A stretch of DNA of 64,000 nt from Geopseudomonas aromaticivorans (GTDB taxonomy: Bacteria; Pseudomonadota; Gammaproteobacteria; Pseudomonadales; Pseudomonadaceae). The notes under the pieces are model-generated. The model had not been told where the DNA came from. It worked only from the letters and a program-made list of their open reading frames with translations, and made no database searches. Of the stretch, positions 32,583-42,173 are shown in pieces. The stretch is from the NCBI RefSeq assembly GCF_019097855.1, contig NZ_JAHRGL010000001.1, positions 310,001-374,000 of the forward strand, read 5' to 3'. Position numbers and translations under genes: made by a program. Within the stretch, counting starts at the first letter, position 1. The number at the start of each line of letters is the position of its first letter.

Positions 32583-34070
32583 TCACTTGCGTGCGAAGGC
32601 CGCCTCCAACGCCTCGTTGAGGGTGCGCAGCACCTTGACCCGGGCGAAACGCTTGTCGTTGGCCTCGATCAGCGTCCAGGGCGCGATCTCGGTACTGGTA
32701 CGGTCGACCATGTCGTTCACCGCATCGACGTATTGCGTCCACTTGTCGCGGTTGCGCCAGTCGTCCTCGGTGATCTTGAAGCGCTTGAACGCGGTCTTCT
32801 CGCGCTCCTGGAAGCGCTCCAGCTGGGTCTGCTGGTCGATGGCCATCCAGAACTTCACCAGCACCACGCCGGCGTCGGTGAGCTGCTCCTCGAAGTCGTT
32901 GATCTCGCTGTAGGCACGCAGCCAGTCGGCCTGCGAGCAGTAGCCCTCGACCCGCTCCACCAGCACCCGGCCGTACCAGGAGCGGTCGAACATGGTGAAG
33001 CGCCCGCGTGCCGGGATGTGCCGCCAGAAGCGCCACAGGTAGGGCTGGGCCTGTTCCTCCTCGGTCGGCGCCGCTACCGGCACGATATGGTACTGGCGCG
33101 GGTCCAGCGCCCCGGTCACCCGGCGGATCGCCCCGCCCTTGCCCGCCGCGTCGTTGCCCTCGAATACGGCCAGTAACGCATGGCGGCGCATGCGCTTGTC
33201 GCGCAGCAGCCGGGCCAGACGCGCCTGCTCGGCCACCAGCTGCTGCTGGTAGCTGTCCTTGTCCAGGGTCTGGGTCATGTCCAGGCTGTCGACCAGCCCG
33301 CGATTGTCGATGCTGGCCGCCACCGGCGCGGCATGGGGCTGGCGCCTGGGGCGCTCCTCGAGGCGCAGCGCCGCCTGCAGGCCCTCGAGCAGGATGCGCC
33401 CGACGGTGAGGCAGCGATAGCGCTCGTCGCCGCCCTCGACCACGTACCAGGGCGCGTAGTCGCGGCTGGTCCGCCGCAGCACCCGCTCGCCGTAGCGCAC
33501 GAAGTCGTCGTAGGTCTTCGACTGTTGCCAGTCCAGCGGGCTGATCCGCCAACTGTGCAGCGGGTCGTCCTGCAGGGTCTTGAGTCGGGCCTTCATCTGC
33601 CGCTTCGACAGGTGCAGCCAGAACTTGAAGATCAGCGCGCCCTCGTCGCAGAGCATGCGCTCGAAGCGCACGGTAGTGCCGATGGCCTGGTCGAGCTGGG
33701 CATCGTCGATGCGCTGGTGCACCCGCCCCTGCAGCATCTGGCTGTACCAGTTGCCGAAGAACACGCCGGTACGCCCCTTGGGCGGCAGGCGCCGCCAGTA
33801 GCGCCAGAACGGCGGCCGCGCCAGCTCCTCGTCGGTCTGCTGGTCGAAGGTCTCGACCTGGATCAGGCGCGGGTCCATCCACTCGTTGAGCAGCTTGACC
33901 GTCTCGCCCTTGCCGGCCCCCTCGATGCCGTTGAGCAGGATGATGACCGGAAAGCGCGCCTGCTGGCGCAGCTCGAACTGCGCCTCGAGCAGCGCCTCGC
34001 GCAACGCGGGCACGGCGGCGTCGTAGGTTTCCTTGTCGATCTGGTGGCCGATTTCGGCGGATTCGAACAT
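32583..34070 (-). CDS. pap: Polyphosphate:AMP phosphotransferase
   Basis: PAP uses polyphosphate to turn AMP into ADP. The 495-residue protein has two tandem PPK2 domains, which is the class II (AMP) type: Walker A GIEGAGKGE near residue 50 in the first, and GNDAAGKGG near 305 in the second, with FWRYWRRLPPKG and FWRHIPARGRF lid segments. In such proteins the C-terminal domain is the active one and the first has lost some residues; I did not check each residue. The ATG at 34070 is used (MFESAEIGHQID). It is divergent from mnmC and its product links polyphosphate to nucleotide balance. Confidence 0.93.
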   Translation of the reverse strand: MFESAEIGHQIDKETYDAAVPALREALLEAQFELRQQARFPVIILLNGIEGAGKGETVKLLNEWMDPRLIQVETFDQQTDEELARPPFWRYWRRLPPKGRTGVFFGNWYSQMLQGRVHQRIDDAQLDQAIGTTVRFERMLCDEGALIFKFWLHLSKRQMKARLKTLQDDPLHSWRISPLDWQQSKTYDDFVRYGERVLRRTSRDYAPWYVVEGGDERYRCLTVGRILLEGLQAALRLEERPRRQPHAAPVAASIDNRGLVDSLDMTQTLDKDSYQQQLVAEQARLARLLRDKRMRRHALLAVFEGNDAAGKGGAIRRVTGALDPRQYHIVPVAAPTEEEQAQPYLWRFWRHIPARGRFTMFDRSWYGRVLVERVEGYCSQADWLRAYSEINDFEEQLTDAGVVLVKFWMAIDQQTQLERFQEREKTAFKRFKITEDDWRNRDKWTQYVDAVNDMVDRTSTEIAPWTLIEANDKRFARVKVLRTLNEALEAAFARK

Positions 34071-34197
34071 GCGGGCTCTCCCTGGCGATAGCTGCAGCCT
34101 AGCCGATCGCCGGGGGTGGCACGCAAGGGTTTTGCCTGCCGGCAGCGGTCGATCGGCTAGAATGGCCGCCCCTTTACCCTTTGCCGCCCCCGTACCG

Positions 34198-36159
34198 ATG
34201 ACCGAACAAGCGCACGCCCAGATCGACTGGGACGAACAGGGCCAGCCGCTGTCCCGCACCTTTGGCGACGTGTACTTCTCGCGCACCTCGGGCGTCGAGG
34301 AATGCCGCTACGTGTTCCTCGCCCACAACCACCTGGCCGAGCGCTTCGCCGCCCTGCCCGCCGACGGGCGCCTGGTGATCGGCGAGACCGGCTTCGGCAC
34401 CGGGCTCAACTTCCTCTGCGCCTGGCAGCTGTTCGAGCAAACGGCGCCGGACACCGCCCACCTGCACTTCGTCAGCGCGGAGAAGTATCCGCTGACCCGC
34501 CGCGACCTCGAGCGCGCCCTGGCCCTGTGGCCGGAACTCGCGCCGCAGGCCGGGCAGCTGCTGGCGCACTACGTGGCGGTGCACGAGGGCTTCCAGCGCT
34601 TCGTCTTCGCCGGCGGGCGAGTGGTCCTCACCCTGCTGGTGGGGGACGTGCTCGACACCCTGCCGCAGCTGGATGCCCGCATCGAGGCCTGGTTCCTCGA
34701 CGGCTTTTCGCCGGCGAAGAACCCGCAGATGTGGACGCCCGAACTGTTCGCCCAGCTCGCCCGCCTGTCGGCGCCCGGCGCGACCCTCGCCACCTTCGCC
34801 AGTACCGGCTTTGTCCGCCGCGGACTGATCGAGGCGGGCTTCGCCATGGCCCGGGTCAAAGGCTTCGAGCACAAGTGGGAGATGCTGGCCGGCGCCTTTC
34901 TCGGCGCGCCGCCGGCCGGCGGCAAACCCTGGTACGCCCGCCCGCCGCGGCCCAGCGGCCCGCGCGCAGCGCTGGTGATCGGCGGCGGCCTGGCCGGCTG
35001 CGCCACGGCCAGCAGCCTGGCCGAGCGCGGCTGGCAGGTCACCCTGATCGAGCGCCACGCCGAGCTGGCCATGGAAGCCTCGGGCAATCCGCAGGGCGTG
35101 CTCTACCTCAAGCTGTCGGCCCACCGCACCGCCTTGTCGAAGCTGGTGGTGAGCGGTTTCGGCCACACCCGGCGCCAGCTCGAACGCCTGCAGGCCGGTA
35201 GCGACTGGAGCGCCTGTGGCGTGCTGCAACTGGCCTTCGATGCCAAGGAAGCCGAGCGCCAGGCGCGCCTGGCCGGTGCCTTCCCCGCCGACCTGCTGCG
35301 TGCTGTGGACGCCAGCGAAGCCTCGCAACTGGCCGGTCTGCCACTCGAGCACGGAGGCCTGTGGTACGCCGAAGCCGGCTGGGTGCACCCGCCGGCGCTG
35401 TGCCGACAACTGGCCAGCCACCCGAACATCCGCGTGCTGCGCAGCGCCGAAGCGCTCGACCTGCAACGCGTCGACGGCCAGTGGCAGGCCTGCCAGGGCA
35501 ACCGCCTGCTGGCCGCCGCCCCGGTCGCCGTGCTGTGCACCGCCAGCGAGGTGCGCCAGTTCGCCGTCACCGCGCACCTCAAGCTCAAGCGCATCCGCGG
35601 CCAGATCACCCGCCTGCCCGCCACCGCCGCCAGCCGCCGCGTGCAGACCGTGCTGTGCGCCGAGGGCTACGTCGCCCCGCCACGCGGCAATGAGCACACC
35701 CTGGGCGCCAGCTTCAACTTCCAGCGTGAAGACCTCGACCTGTGCCCGGACGAGCATGCCGACAACCTCGGCATGCTCCGGCAGATCTCGCCCGCGCTGG
35801 GCGAAGCCTTGGACATCGAGCACCTCGACCCGACGCAGCTGCAAGGCCGCGCCGCCTTTCGCAGCACCAGCCCGGACTACCTGCCGCTGATCGGCCCCGT
35901 GGTGGATGCGCAAGCGTTCAACGCCGCCTACGCCGGCCTGGCCAAGGACGCCAGTCGGCGCATCGACACCCCGGCGCCGTGGCTCGAGGGGCTGTACGTC
36001 AACTGCGGGCACGGCTCGCGCGGCCTGATCACCGCGCCGCTGTCCGGCGAACTGCTGGCGGCCTGGCTGGACGACGAAGCGCTGCCGCTGCCGCGCGCCG
36101 TCGCCGAGGCCTGCCATCCCAGCCGCTTCCTGCTGCGCGAGTTGATCCGCGGGCGCTGA
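34198..36159 (+). CDS. mnmC: Bifunctional tRNA 5-methylaminomethyl-2-thiouridine biosynthesis protein MnmC
   Basis: MnmC finishes the mnm5s2U modification at U34 of tRNAs. The 653-residue protein has an N-terminal methyltransferase domain (MnmC2, about 1-240, with GETGFGTGLNFLCAWQ near 62 and DGFSPAKNPQMW) and a C-terminal FAD-dependent oxidase (MnmC1, from about 258, starting with VIGGGLAGCATASSLAERGW). The ATG at 34198 gives the family start. It is 127 bases from the divergent pap gene; a TAGAAT at about 34158 could be its -10. Confidence 0.95.
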   Translation: MTEQAHAQIDWDEQGQPLSRTFGDVYFSRTSGVEECRYVFLAHNHLAERFAALPADGRLVIGETGFGTGLNFLCAWQLFEQTAPDTAHLHFVSAEKYPLTRRDLERALALWPELAPQAGQLLAHYVAVHEGFQRFVFAGGRVVLTLLVGDVLDTLPQLDARIEAWFLDGFSPAKNPQMWTPELFAQLARLSAPGATLATFASTGFVRRGLIEAGFAMARVKGFEHKWEMLAGAFLGAPPAGGKPWYARPPRPSGPRAALVIGGGLAGCATASSLAERGWQVTLIERHAELAMEASGNPQGVLYLKLSAHRTALSKLVVSGFGHTRRQLERLQAGSDWSACGVLQLAFDAKEAERQARLAGAFPADLLRAVDASEASQLAGLPLEHGGLWYAEAGWVHPPALCRQLASHPNIRVLRSAEALDLQRVDGQWQACQGNRLLAAAPVAVLCTASEVRQFAVTAHLKLKRIRGQITRLPATAASRRVQTVLCAEGYVAPPRGNEHTLGASFNFQREDLDLCPDEHADNLGMLRQISPALGEALDIEHLDPTQLQGRAAFRSTSPDYLPLIGPVVDAQAFNAAYAGLAKDASRRIDTPAPWLEGLYVNCGHGSRGLITAPLSGELLAAWLDDEALPLPRAVAEACHPSRFLLRELIRGR

Positions 36160-36298
36160 CGGCCGCTCCGCGGCGCCCTCTGCGTAACAGCGGGCGGGAT
36201 GTCGACATGACCTTGGCGTCCTTCGGGGGATTGCTTTGCCTGCAACGCCTGCAGATACTCCCACAGGTATCCAAGGAAACTTCGCCAGGAGCTCTGTC

Positions 36299-36853
36299 AT
36301 GCGCATCGCCACTCTCGTCCTGCTCGCCACGCTCGGCAGTCAGGCTGTCGCCGCCGACACCCAACAGCTCGCCGCCGAAGGCGCTGCGCTGATTCCGCCG
36401 TTCCAGCAGCAGCTGCTGGAGACTGTCAAGGCCGCCATGCAGAGCGGCGGCCCGGTCAAGGCGGTCGAGGCCTGCCAACTGCTCGCCCCGCAGATCACCA
36501 GCCAGCACAGCAAGGCGCCCTGGACCGTCGGCCGCACCGCGCTGAAACTGCGCAATCCGGCCAATGCCCCGGATGCCTGGGAGCGCCAGGTGCTGGAGCA
36601 ATTTGCCGCCCGCGCCGCCGCCGGCGAGCCGATCGCCGAACTCAAGCACGCCGAGATTGTTGATGGCGAATTCCGCCTGATGAAAGCCATTCCCACCGGC
36701 GAACCCTGCCTGGCCTGCCATGGCCAGCAGATCAAGCCGGAGCTGGCTGCGGTGATCGACCAGCGCTATCCGCAGGATCAGGCCCGCGGCTTCGCCCTCG
36801 GCGAGTTGCGCGGTGCCTTCACGTTGCGGCGCGCATTGGCCGACCAGCCATGA
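36299..36853 (+). CDS. Periplasmic monoheme protein (DUF3365, Tll0287-like)
   Basis: This 184-residue protein has a signal peptide (MRIATLVLLATLGSQAVAA, cleaved near residue 19) and one heme c motif, CLACH at 137-141. The fold is DUF3365, a PAS-like heme domain named after cyanobacterial Tll0287, thought to sense redox or gas. The sequence AELKHAEIVDGEFRLMKAIPTG before the heme motif and GYALGELRGAF-like RGFALGELRGAF at the end fit the family. The stop codon overlaps the start of the next gene (ATGA), so it is co-translated with a CsoR-family regulator. A role in sensing periplasmic redox or a ligand is inferred, not shown. Confidence 0.88.
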   Translation: MRIATLVLLATLGSQAVAADTQQLAAEGAALIPPFQQQLLETVKAAMQSGGPVKAVEACQLLAPQITSQHSKAPWTVGRTALKLRNPANAPDAWERQVLEQFAARAAAGEPIAELKHAEIVDGEFRLMKAIPTGEPCLACHGQQIKPELAAVIDQRYPQDQARGFALGELRGAFTLRRALADQP

Positions 36854-37119
36854 CCGGTGCGCCCCAAGCCCCCCAGCAGGACGCCATGCTCAAGCGCCTG
36901 GCGCGCATCGAAGGCCAGGTCCGCGGCCTGCAGGCGATGATCCGCCGCGGCGAGGACTGCGAGGCGATCGCCCAGCAGTTCGCCGCGGCACGCAAGGCGC
37001 TGGATCGCGCCTACCAGGAACTGCTCGCCTGCCTGCTGGAAGAAGCCGTGCTCGATCCGCAGCAGGACAGCCGCGCCACCCTGGCGCGGGTGCGCACCAT
37101 CTTCACCAAGTACACCTGA
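36850..37119 (+). CDS. CsoR/RcnR/FrmR family transcriptional regulator (DUF156)
   Basis: This 89-residue all-helical protein belongs to the family that senses copper, nickel, sulfide or formaldehyde. LKRLARIEGQVRGLQAM is the family helix and Cys37 is the conserved first ligand. The second ligand, a His (RcnR, FrmR) or Cys (CsoR, CstR) normally 25 residues or 29 residues on, is not there: residue 62 is Leu and residue 66 is Ala, while a Cys stands at 61, one place early. It is coupled to the DUF3365 gene by an ATGA overlap. The ligand is unknown. No obvious target gene for a metal exporter lies next to it. Confidence 0.88.
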   Translation: MTGAPQAPQQDAMLKRLARIEGQVRGLQAMIRRGEDCEAIAQQFAAARKALDRAYQELLACLLEEAVLDPQQDSRATLARVRTIFTKYT

Positions 37120-37194
37120 GTCGACGACGCGGCCAGGGATAGCCAGCCAGCGGCACGGATGCCAGGATCGCCACCCGTTTTGCCGAGACCCCTC

Positions 37195-37425
37195 ATGCTG
37201 ATTCCCCACGCGCTGCTCGAAGCCGAGACCCTGACCCGCCTGATCGAGGACTTCGTCACCCGCGAAGGCACCGACAATGGCGACGACACGCCGCTGACCA
37301 CCCGCGTCGCGCGGGTCCGCCACGCCCTCGAGCGCGGCGAGGCGGTGATCGTCTTCGAACCGGACAGCCAGCAGTGCCAGCTGATGTTGCGCCGCGACGT
37401 GCCGGCCGAATGGCTGACTGACTGA
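37195..37425 (+). CDS. YheU family protein (UPF0270)
   Basis: This 76-residue protein is a small conserved gammaproteobacterial family of unknown function. It starts MLIPHALLEAETLTRLIEDF and carries TREGTDNGDD and RGEAVIVFEPDSQQCQLM, as in E. coli YheU. The ATG at 37195 is chosen because the family begins with MIIP/MLIP. It is 75 bases after the CsoR-family gene, same strand. Confidence 0.92.
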   Translation: MLIPHALLEAETLTRLIEDFVTREGTDNGDDTPLTTRVARVRHALERGEAVIVFEPDSQQCQLMLRRDVPAEWLTD

Positions 37426-37440
37426 CCGCCTCCGATCTGC

Positions 37441-37869
37441 TCAGCCGCGCAGGCTACCCTCGTGCTCCCAGGCGCAACGCATGCGCAGCACGCCTTCGCC
37501 CGGCTGATGGAAACCCTGCTCGCTTTCCCAGCGAAACGTGTGAAAGCCGCGCAGTTCGGTATCCAGATGCACCACCGCACTCGACCAGTACAGGCGCCCG
37601 AGCAGCGTCTCGAACTGCTGCAGCCAGGTCGCCCACTCGTACTCCACCGCGCGGTAGCTGGCGCCGAAATGAATCACCTGGGTCTGGTACAGCCCTTCTC
37701 CCTCGAAACGGCAGAACGAGAACATCTGCCGGCTGAGCAGCGGCAACCCACCCAGCCCCGGCAGCTGGTCGAGCATCTGGCGGTTGTGCGCGCGGCGCTG
37801 GCGCCGGGCTGACGGCTCACCGTCCGGACAGTCGCGGATGCAGCCATAAACGATGGATTCGGGGTCCAC
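37441..37869 (-). CDS. Hypothetical protein, unrecognised
   Basis: I do not recognise this 142-residue protein. The frame has no ATG in a good place; the GTG at 37869 has CAGGAG 7 bases before it and gives an N-terminus of VDPESIVYGCIRDCPDGE. It is rich in Trp and aromatic residues (YEWATWLQQFETLLGRLYW), has no membrane segment, and ends in CAWEHEGSLRG. It converges with yheU (15 bases apart). The GC and codon bias are like the neighbours, so it is likely native. Confidence 0.65.
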   Translation of the reverse strand: MDPESIVYGCIRDCPDGEPSARRQRRAHNRQMLDQLPGLGGLPLLSRQMFSFCRFEGEGLYQTQVIHFGASYRAVEYEWATWLQQFETLLGRLYWSSAVVHLDTELRGFHTFRWESEQGFHQPGEGVLRMRCAWEHEGSLRG

Positions 37870-37968
37870 GCGGACACTCCTGAAAGGACAGGCCCGCCTT
37901 CTATCACAGCAGGCAGCGCCGGGAAAGGAACTGCCGCAAGACTCGCACCCTCGGCAGTCGGCACCCAT

Positions 37969-38002
37969 AAAAAAAGGGGCAGCCCGAAGGCTGCCCCTTT
38001 TT
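37969..38002 (-). terminator. Terminator after actP
   Basis: AAAAAGGGGCAGCC and GGCTGCCCCTTTTT form a perfect stem with a CGAA loop. It has T tracts on both strands. It lies 23 bases beyond the actP stop. Confidence 0.93.
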
Positions 38003-38025
38003 CGACGGTCGATTGACCCTATTGC

Positions 38026-39684
38026 TTAGTGCGCTACGGCACCGGTAGCACCCAGGCCAGTCTGCGAACGCACGAACTGCGGGAAGAAACGCTCGCGCTC
38101 TTCGCTGGCCATCTTGGACTTGTCGGTGATCGAGAAGAACCAGATACCAATGAAGGCAACGGTGACCGAGAACAGCGCCGGGTAGGAGTACGGGAAGATC
38201 GCCTGGGCGTTGCCCAGAACCTGAACCCATACGGTCGGGCTGAGGATGGTCAGCACCAGCGCGGTGAACAGACCCAGAGCACCACCGAACAGCGCGCCAC
38301 GGGTGGTCAGGTTCTTCCAGTACATGGAGAGGAACAGGACCGGGAAGTTGCAGCTGGCGGCGATGGAGAAGGCCAGACCCACCATGAAGGCGATGTTCTG
38401 CTTCTCGAAGGCGATACCGAGCAGGATCGCAACCACACCCAGAGTCAGGGTAGTGATCTTGGTCACGCGCATCTCGTCCTCTTCCTTGGCCTTGCCCTTC
38501 TTGATCACGCAGGCGTACAGGTCGTGGGACACGGCCGAGGCGCCAGCCAGGGTCAGACCGGCAACCACCGCCAGGATGGTGGCGAAGGCCACGGCGGAGA
38601 TGAAGCCGAGGAACAGGTTGCCGCCAACGGCGTTGGCCAGGTGGATGGCCACCATGTTGGTGCCGCCGATGATGGCGCCAGTAGCGTCCTTGTACTCAGG
38701 GTTGGTGCTGACCAGCAGGATCGCGCCGAAGCCGATGATGAAGGTCAGGATGTAGAAGTAACCGATGAAGCCAGTAGCGTAGAACACGCTCTTGCGGGCT
38801 TCCTTGGCGTCAGACACGGTGAAGAAGCGCATCAGGATGTGCGGCAGACCAGCAGTACCGAACATCAGGGCCAGACCCAGGGAGATCGCGGAGACCGGAT
38901 CGGTCACCAGGCCGCCCGGGCTCATGATTGCAGCGCCCTTGGTGTGGATCTTCACAGCTTCGGAGAACAGGGTACCGAAGTCGAAGCCAACACCCTTCAT
39001 CACCATCAGCGCCATGAAGCTGGCACCGGACAGCAGCAGGACTGCCTTGATGATCTGCACCCAGGTGGTAGCCAGCATGCCGCCGAACAGCACGTAGCAG
39101 ACCATCAGCACGCCGACCAGGATCACCGCGACATAGTAGTCGAGACCGAACAGCAGCTGGATCAGCTTGCCGGCACCCACCATCTGGGCGATCAGGTAGA
39201 AGGCCACTACGGTCAGCGAGCCGAGAGCCGACAGGATGCGGATCTGGGTCTGGCCAAGACGGTAGGAGGCTACGTCGGAGAAGGTGAACTTGCCCAGGTT
39301 GCGCAGGCGCTCAGCCATCAGGAACAGGATCAGCGGCCAGCCGACCAGGAAGCCGATGGAGTAGATCAGACCGTCGTAACCGCTGGTGAACACCAGGGCG
39401 GAAATACCCAGGAAGGACGCCGCGGACATGTAGTCACCGGCGATCGCCAGGCCGTTCTGGAAGCCGGTGATGCTGCCGCCGGCGGTGTAGTAGTCGGCGG
39501 TGGAGGTGTTGCGCTTGGCCGCCCACTTGGTGATACCCATCGTCAGCGCGATGAAGATCACGAACATGGTGATGGCGGTCCAGTTGGTCGCCTGCTTTTG
39601 GACTTCGCCGGTCAGGGCTTCGCCTGCCAGCAACATCGGGGAGGCTGCCAGCAAGGCGGCAGCGGTCAGGAAACGAGCAATCAT
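38026..39684 (-). CDS. actP: Acetate permease ActP (sodium:solute symporter family)
   Basis: ActP is an inner-membrane symporter that takes up acetate and similar small carboxylates. The 552-residue protein begins with a signal-like segment ([20 protein letters not shown]) and has about 13 membrane helices of the SSS family. Family features are the [25 protein letters not shown] stretch near residue 68, [14 protein letters not shown], and [15 protein letters not shown]-type [14 protein letters not shown]. Its start overlaps the stop of the DUF485 gene by one base, the usual actP arrangement. acs, often in the same operon, is not here. Confidence 0.95.
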   Translation of the reverse strand: MIARFLTAAALLAASPMLLAGEALTGEVQKQATNWTAITMFVIFIALTMGITKWAAKRNTSTADYYTAGGSITGFQNGLAIAGDYMSAASFLGISALVFTSGYDGLIYSIGFLVGWPLILFLMAERLRNLGKFTFSDVASYRLGQTQIRILSALGSLTVVAFYLIAQMVGAGKLIQLLFGLDYYVAVILVGVLMVCYVLFGGMLATTWVQIIKAVLLLSGASFMALMVMKGVGFDFGTLFSEAVKIHTKGAAIMSPGGLVTDPVSAISLGLALMFGTAGLPHILMRFFTVSDAKEARKSVFYATGFIGYFYILTFIIGFGAILLVSTNPEYKDATGAIIGGTNMVAIHLANAVGGNLFLGFISAVAFATILAVVAGLTLAGASAVSHDLYACVIKKGKAKEEDEMRVTKITTLTLGVVAILLGIAFEKQNIAFMVGLAFSIAASCNFPVLFLSMYWKNLTTRGALFGGALGLFTALVLTILSPTVWVQVLGNAQAIFPYSYPALFSVTVAFIGIWFFSITDKSKMASEERERFFPQFVRSQTGLGATGAVAH

Positions 39685-40001
39685 TATTTTTGGGCCTCGT
39701 TCAGGATTTCCTGGTTGATGCGGTCGAACTCGCCGTTGGCGCGTTGCACGTAGACACCGGTCAGCGCGATGGCCAAGAAGATCAGGCCCAGGCCAGCCGG
39801 GATACCCCAGGTGGTGACGGTATCCGGACCGAGCGGAATGCCCAGTACCTTGGGATCGAAGGCGATCAGCAGAATGAAGGCGAAGTAGGCTGCCAGCATG
39901 ATGATCGAGAGCATCCAGGCAAAGCGGCCGCGCTTGGCGACCAGCTCCTGGAAGCGTGGGTTGGCATAGATCTGCCGGTACACGTTTTCATTGTTGTTCA
40001 T
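39684..40001 (-). CDS. DUF485 membrane protein (YjcH-like), partner of ActP
   Basis: This 105-residue membrane protein has two helices (about 27-48 and 66-86) and the family pattern [18 protein letters not shown] at the start. It is YjcH-like and nearly always lies before actP, with which it overlaps by one base (TAATG). It probably assists or stabilises the transporter. Confidence 0.92.
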   Translation of the reverse strand: MNNNENVYRQIYANPRFQELVAKRGRFAWMLSIIMLAAYFAFILLIAFDPKVLGIPLGPDTVTTWGIPAGLGLIFLAIALTGVYVQRANGEFDRINQEILNEAQK

Positions 40002-40274
40002 TATTAGTCTCCACGTCTGTCGAGCCTCCCAATGGGCGGCATGTACGTTACTTTAGGGGGCGGCATGGCGAATACCAGACGACTTTAGTCGCCCCCGCAT
40101 GCCCGTCCTTGACAGCCCGCGCCACTGCCGGAGTTCTGGCGAGCCAGCAGCAGCATGCCAATAGACCGACGCTATCCCCGCTATCGACGCCCGCAATTTC
40201 ACTGCGGAGCATGAGCCGGCCAGAATTCCCACAAGAGAAAACCATTCTCAGCTGCGAGTACACGGAGGCGTGCC

Positions 40275-40499
40275 ATGCTCAAGACCCTGACCTTCACTCT
40301 GATGCACTTCTGCATTGCCTTCGCCGTGACCTACGCGCTGACCGACAGCGTGACTGTCGGCGGACTGGTCGCGACCGTCGAACCGCTGTGCAATGCCGTG
40401 GGCTTCTTCTTCCACGACAAGCTGTGGAAACGCCTGGAACAGCACCCAACAGTCGGGCGCGAGCCCGCCCGGCAGCGCTGGCAACACCGGCACGCCTGA
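40275..40499 (+). CDS. DUF2061 small membrane protein
   Basis: This 74-residue protein has two membrane helices (about 3-23 and 27-48) and the family end NAVGFFFHDKLWKRLEQ. DUF2061 proteins occur as single small inner-membrane proteins of unknown function. It is divergent from the DUF485-actP pair; the 273-base gap between them holds both promoters, which I could not place. Confidence 0.85.
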   Translation: MLKTLTFTLMHFCIAFAVTYALTDSVTVGGLVATVEPLCNAVGFFFHDKLWKRLEQHPTVGREPARQRWQHRHA

Positions 40500-40610
40500 G
40501 TGCTGCCGGTGGCTATCTTCGGCCAGTCCCGTGACAGAATGAGCGCGCCTCTGGCGCGCACGGGGTCGGCTCTTTAATATCCGCGGCCTCGACCTTCAAC
40601 CTGCGCCGCC

Positions 40611-42173
40611 ATGACCTCCCAGCCCCGCTCCATTCTGACCTACTGCTGCACCCTGCTCGCCACCCTGCTCGCCCTGCTCGGGCTCTGGTATGGCCTGGGC
40701 CGCGAACAGCCCCTGCCCGACCCGCAACTGGCCAACGGCAAGCTGCAATGCGCCTCCTACAGCCCGTTCGACCATGACCAGTCGCCGTTCAACAAGCCGC
40801 TGAACATCCGCCGGGAACGCGTGGAGGCCGACGTGGCCCTGCTCGCCCAGCGCTTCAACTGCCTGCGCACCTATTCGGTGACCGGCCTCGAATACCTGCC
40901 CGACATCGCCCGCCGCCACGGCATCAAGCTGATGATCGGTGCCTGGGTCAGCCGCGCCCCCAAGGCCACGCGCAAGGAAATCGAACTGCTGGTGAAGACC
41001 GCCAACGCCCATCCGGACGTGGTGACTGCGGTGATCGTCGGCAACGAGGCGCTGCTGCGCCGGGAAATCACCGCCAAGCGCCTGAGCGCGCTGATCCGCG
41101 AAGTGAAGTCGCGGGTCAGCCAGCCGGTAACCTACGCCGACGTCTGGGAGTTCTGGCTGCGCCACCCCGAGATGGCCCCGGCGGTCGACTTCATCACCAT
41201 CCACCTGCTGCCCTACTGGGAAGACGATCCGACCGGCATCGATGGCGCCCTCACCGAGGTCAAGCAGGTGCACGAGAAGTTCGAGCGCCTGTACGCCCCC
41301 AAACCGATCTTCGTCGGTGAAACCGGCTGGCCGAGCGAAGGCCGCCAGCGCGAGGACGCCCTGCCCAGCCGCGTCAACGAGGCACGCTTCATCCGCGGCG
41401 TCATCGACATGGCCGAACAGAACGGCTGGCAGTACAACCTGATCGAGGCCTTCGACCAGCCCTGGAAGCGCATCAGCGAGGGCACGGTCGGCGGCTACTG
41501 GGGCCTGTTCGACGCCTACCGCGCCGACAAGGGCGTGCTCGCCGGCCCGGTGTCCAATCTGCCGCTGTGGCGCAACTGGCTGGGGGTGAGCGCCCTGCTG
41601 CTGGCTGCCGGCCTGCTGCTCGGCGGTCTCCCGCGCGCGCGCCGCAACGCCTGGGCATTGCCGCTGCTCGCCGGCATCGCCGCCGGCAGCAGCGCCTTGT
41701 GGGCACAGCAGATGACCCTCGACAGCCGCCATGCCGGCGAATGGCTGTGGAACGGCGCCTTGCTGACGCTCAACCTGCTGGTGGCCGCCCGTGCCCTGCT
41801 GCAGCTCAATCCGCCGGCGGCGGGCTGGCGTGCACAGCTTGCTGCCTGGCTGGAGACCCGTGCCAACTGGTGGCTGCTGGCTGCCGGCCTGGCTGGCGCC
41901 TGGCTGATGCTGGCCCTGGTGTTCGACCCGCGCTATCGCAGCTTCCCCACCTTCGCCCTGCTGCTGCCGGCACTGACCTTCCTGCGCTGGCCGGCGCACG
42001 GCCCGCGCGACGAGCTCGGCCTGCTGGCGGTACTGATCGCGCTCGGCCTGCCGGTGATGCTCTGGCAGGAAACCCTATCCAACGCCCAGGCACTGGGCTG
42101 GGGCGCCGTCAGTCTGCTGCTGCTGATCGCCTTGTGGCGTTGCCGGCGCCCGGCGCTGCAACAGCGCGCGTGA
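40611..42173 (+). CDS. GH17-like glucan enzyme with C-terminal membrane domain
   Basis: This 520-residue protein has one N-terminal membrane helix (about 10-30), a glycoside hydrolase family 17-like domain (about 40-320) and six or seven further membrane helices (about 325-515). The two acidic residues of GH17 are at Glu146 (VGNEALL) and Glu237 (VGETGWPS). Pseudomonas proteins of this type work as beta-1,3-glucan glucosyltransferases and may help make cyclic or periplasmic glucans rather than simply hydrolysing them. It is not next to any other glucan gene. It is often annotated as a beta-(1-6)-glucan synthase; that label is not proven. Confidence 0.88.
   Translation: MTSQPRSILTYCCTLLATLLALLGLWYGLGREQPLPDPQLANGKLQCASYSPFDHDQSPFNKPLNIRRERVEADVALLAQRFNCLRTYSVTGLEYLPDIARRHGIKLMIGAWVSRAPKATRKEIELLVKTANAHPDVVTAVIVGNEALLRREITAKRLSALIREVKSRVSQPVTYADVWEFWLRHPEMAPAVDFITIHLLPYWEDDPTGIDGALTEVKQVHEKFERLYAPKPIFVGETGWPSEGRQREDALPSRVNEARFIRGVIDMAEQNGWQYNLIEAFDQPWKRISEGTVGGYWGLFDAYRADKGVLAGPVSNLPLWRNWLGVSALLLAAGLLLGGLPRARRNAWALPLLAGIAAGSSALWAQQMTLDSRHAGEWLWNGALLTLNLLVAARALLQLNPPAAGWRAQLAAWLETRANWWLLAAGLAGAWLMLALVFDPRYRSFPTFALLLPALTFLRWPAHGPRDELGLLAVLIALGLPVMLWQETLSNAQALGWGAVSLLLLIALWRCRRPALQQRA

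Noticed and set aside
34174-36330. A 718-codon open frame opposite mnmC
   Set aside because: It mirrors mnmC codons and has no recognisable domain.
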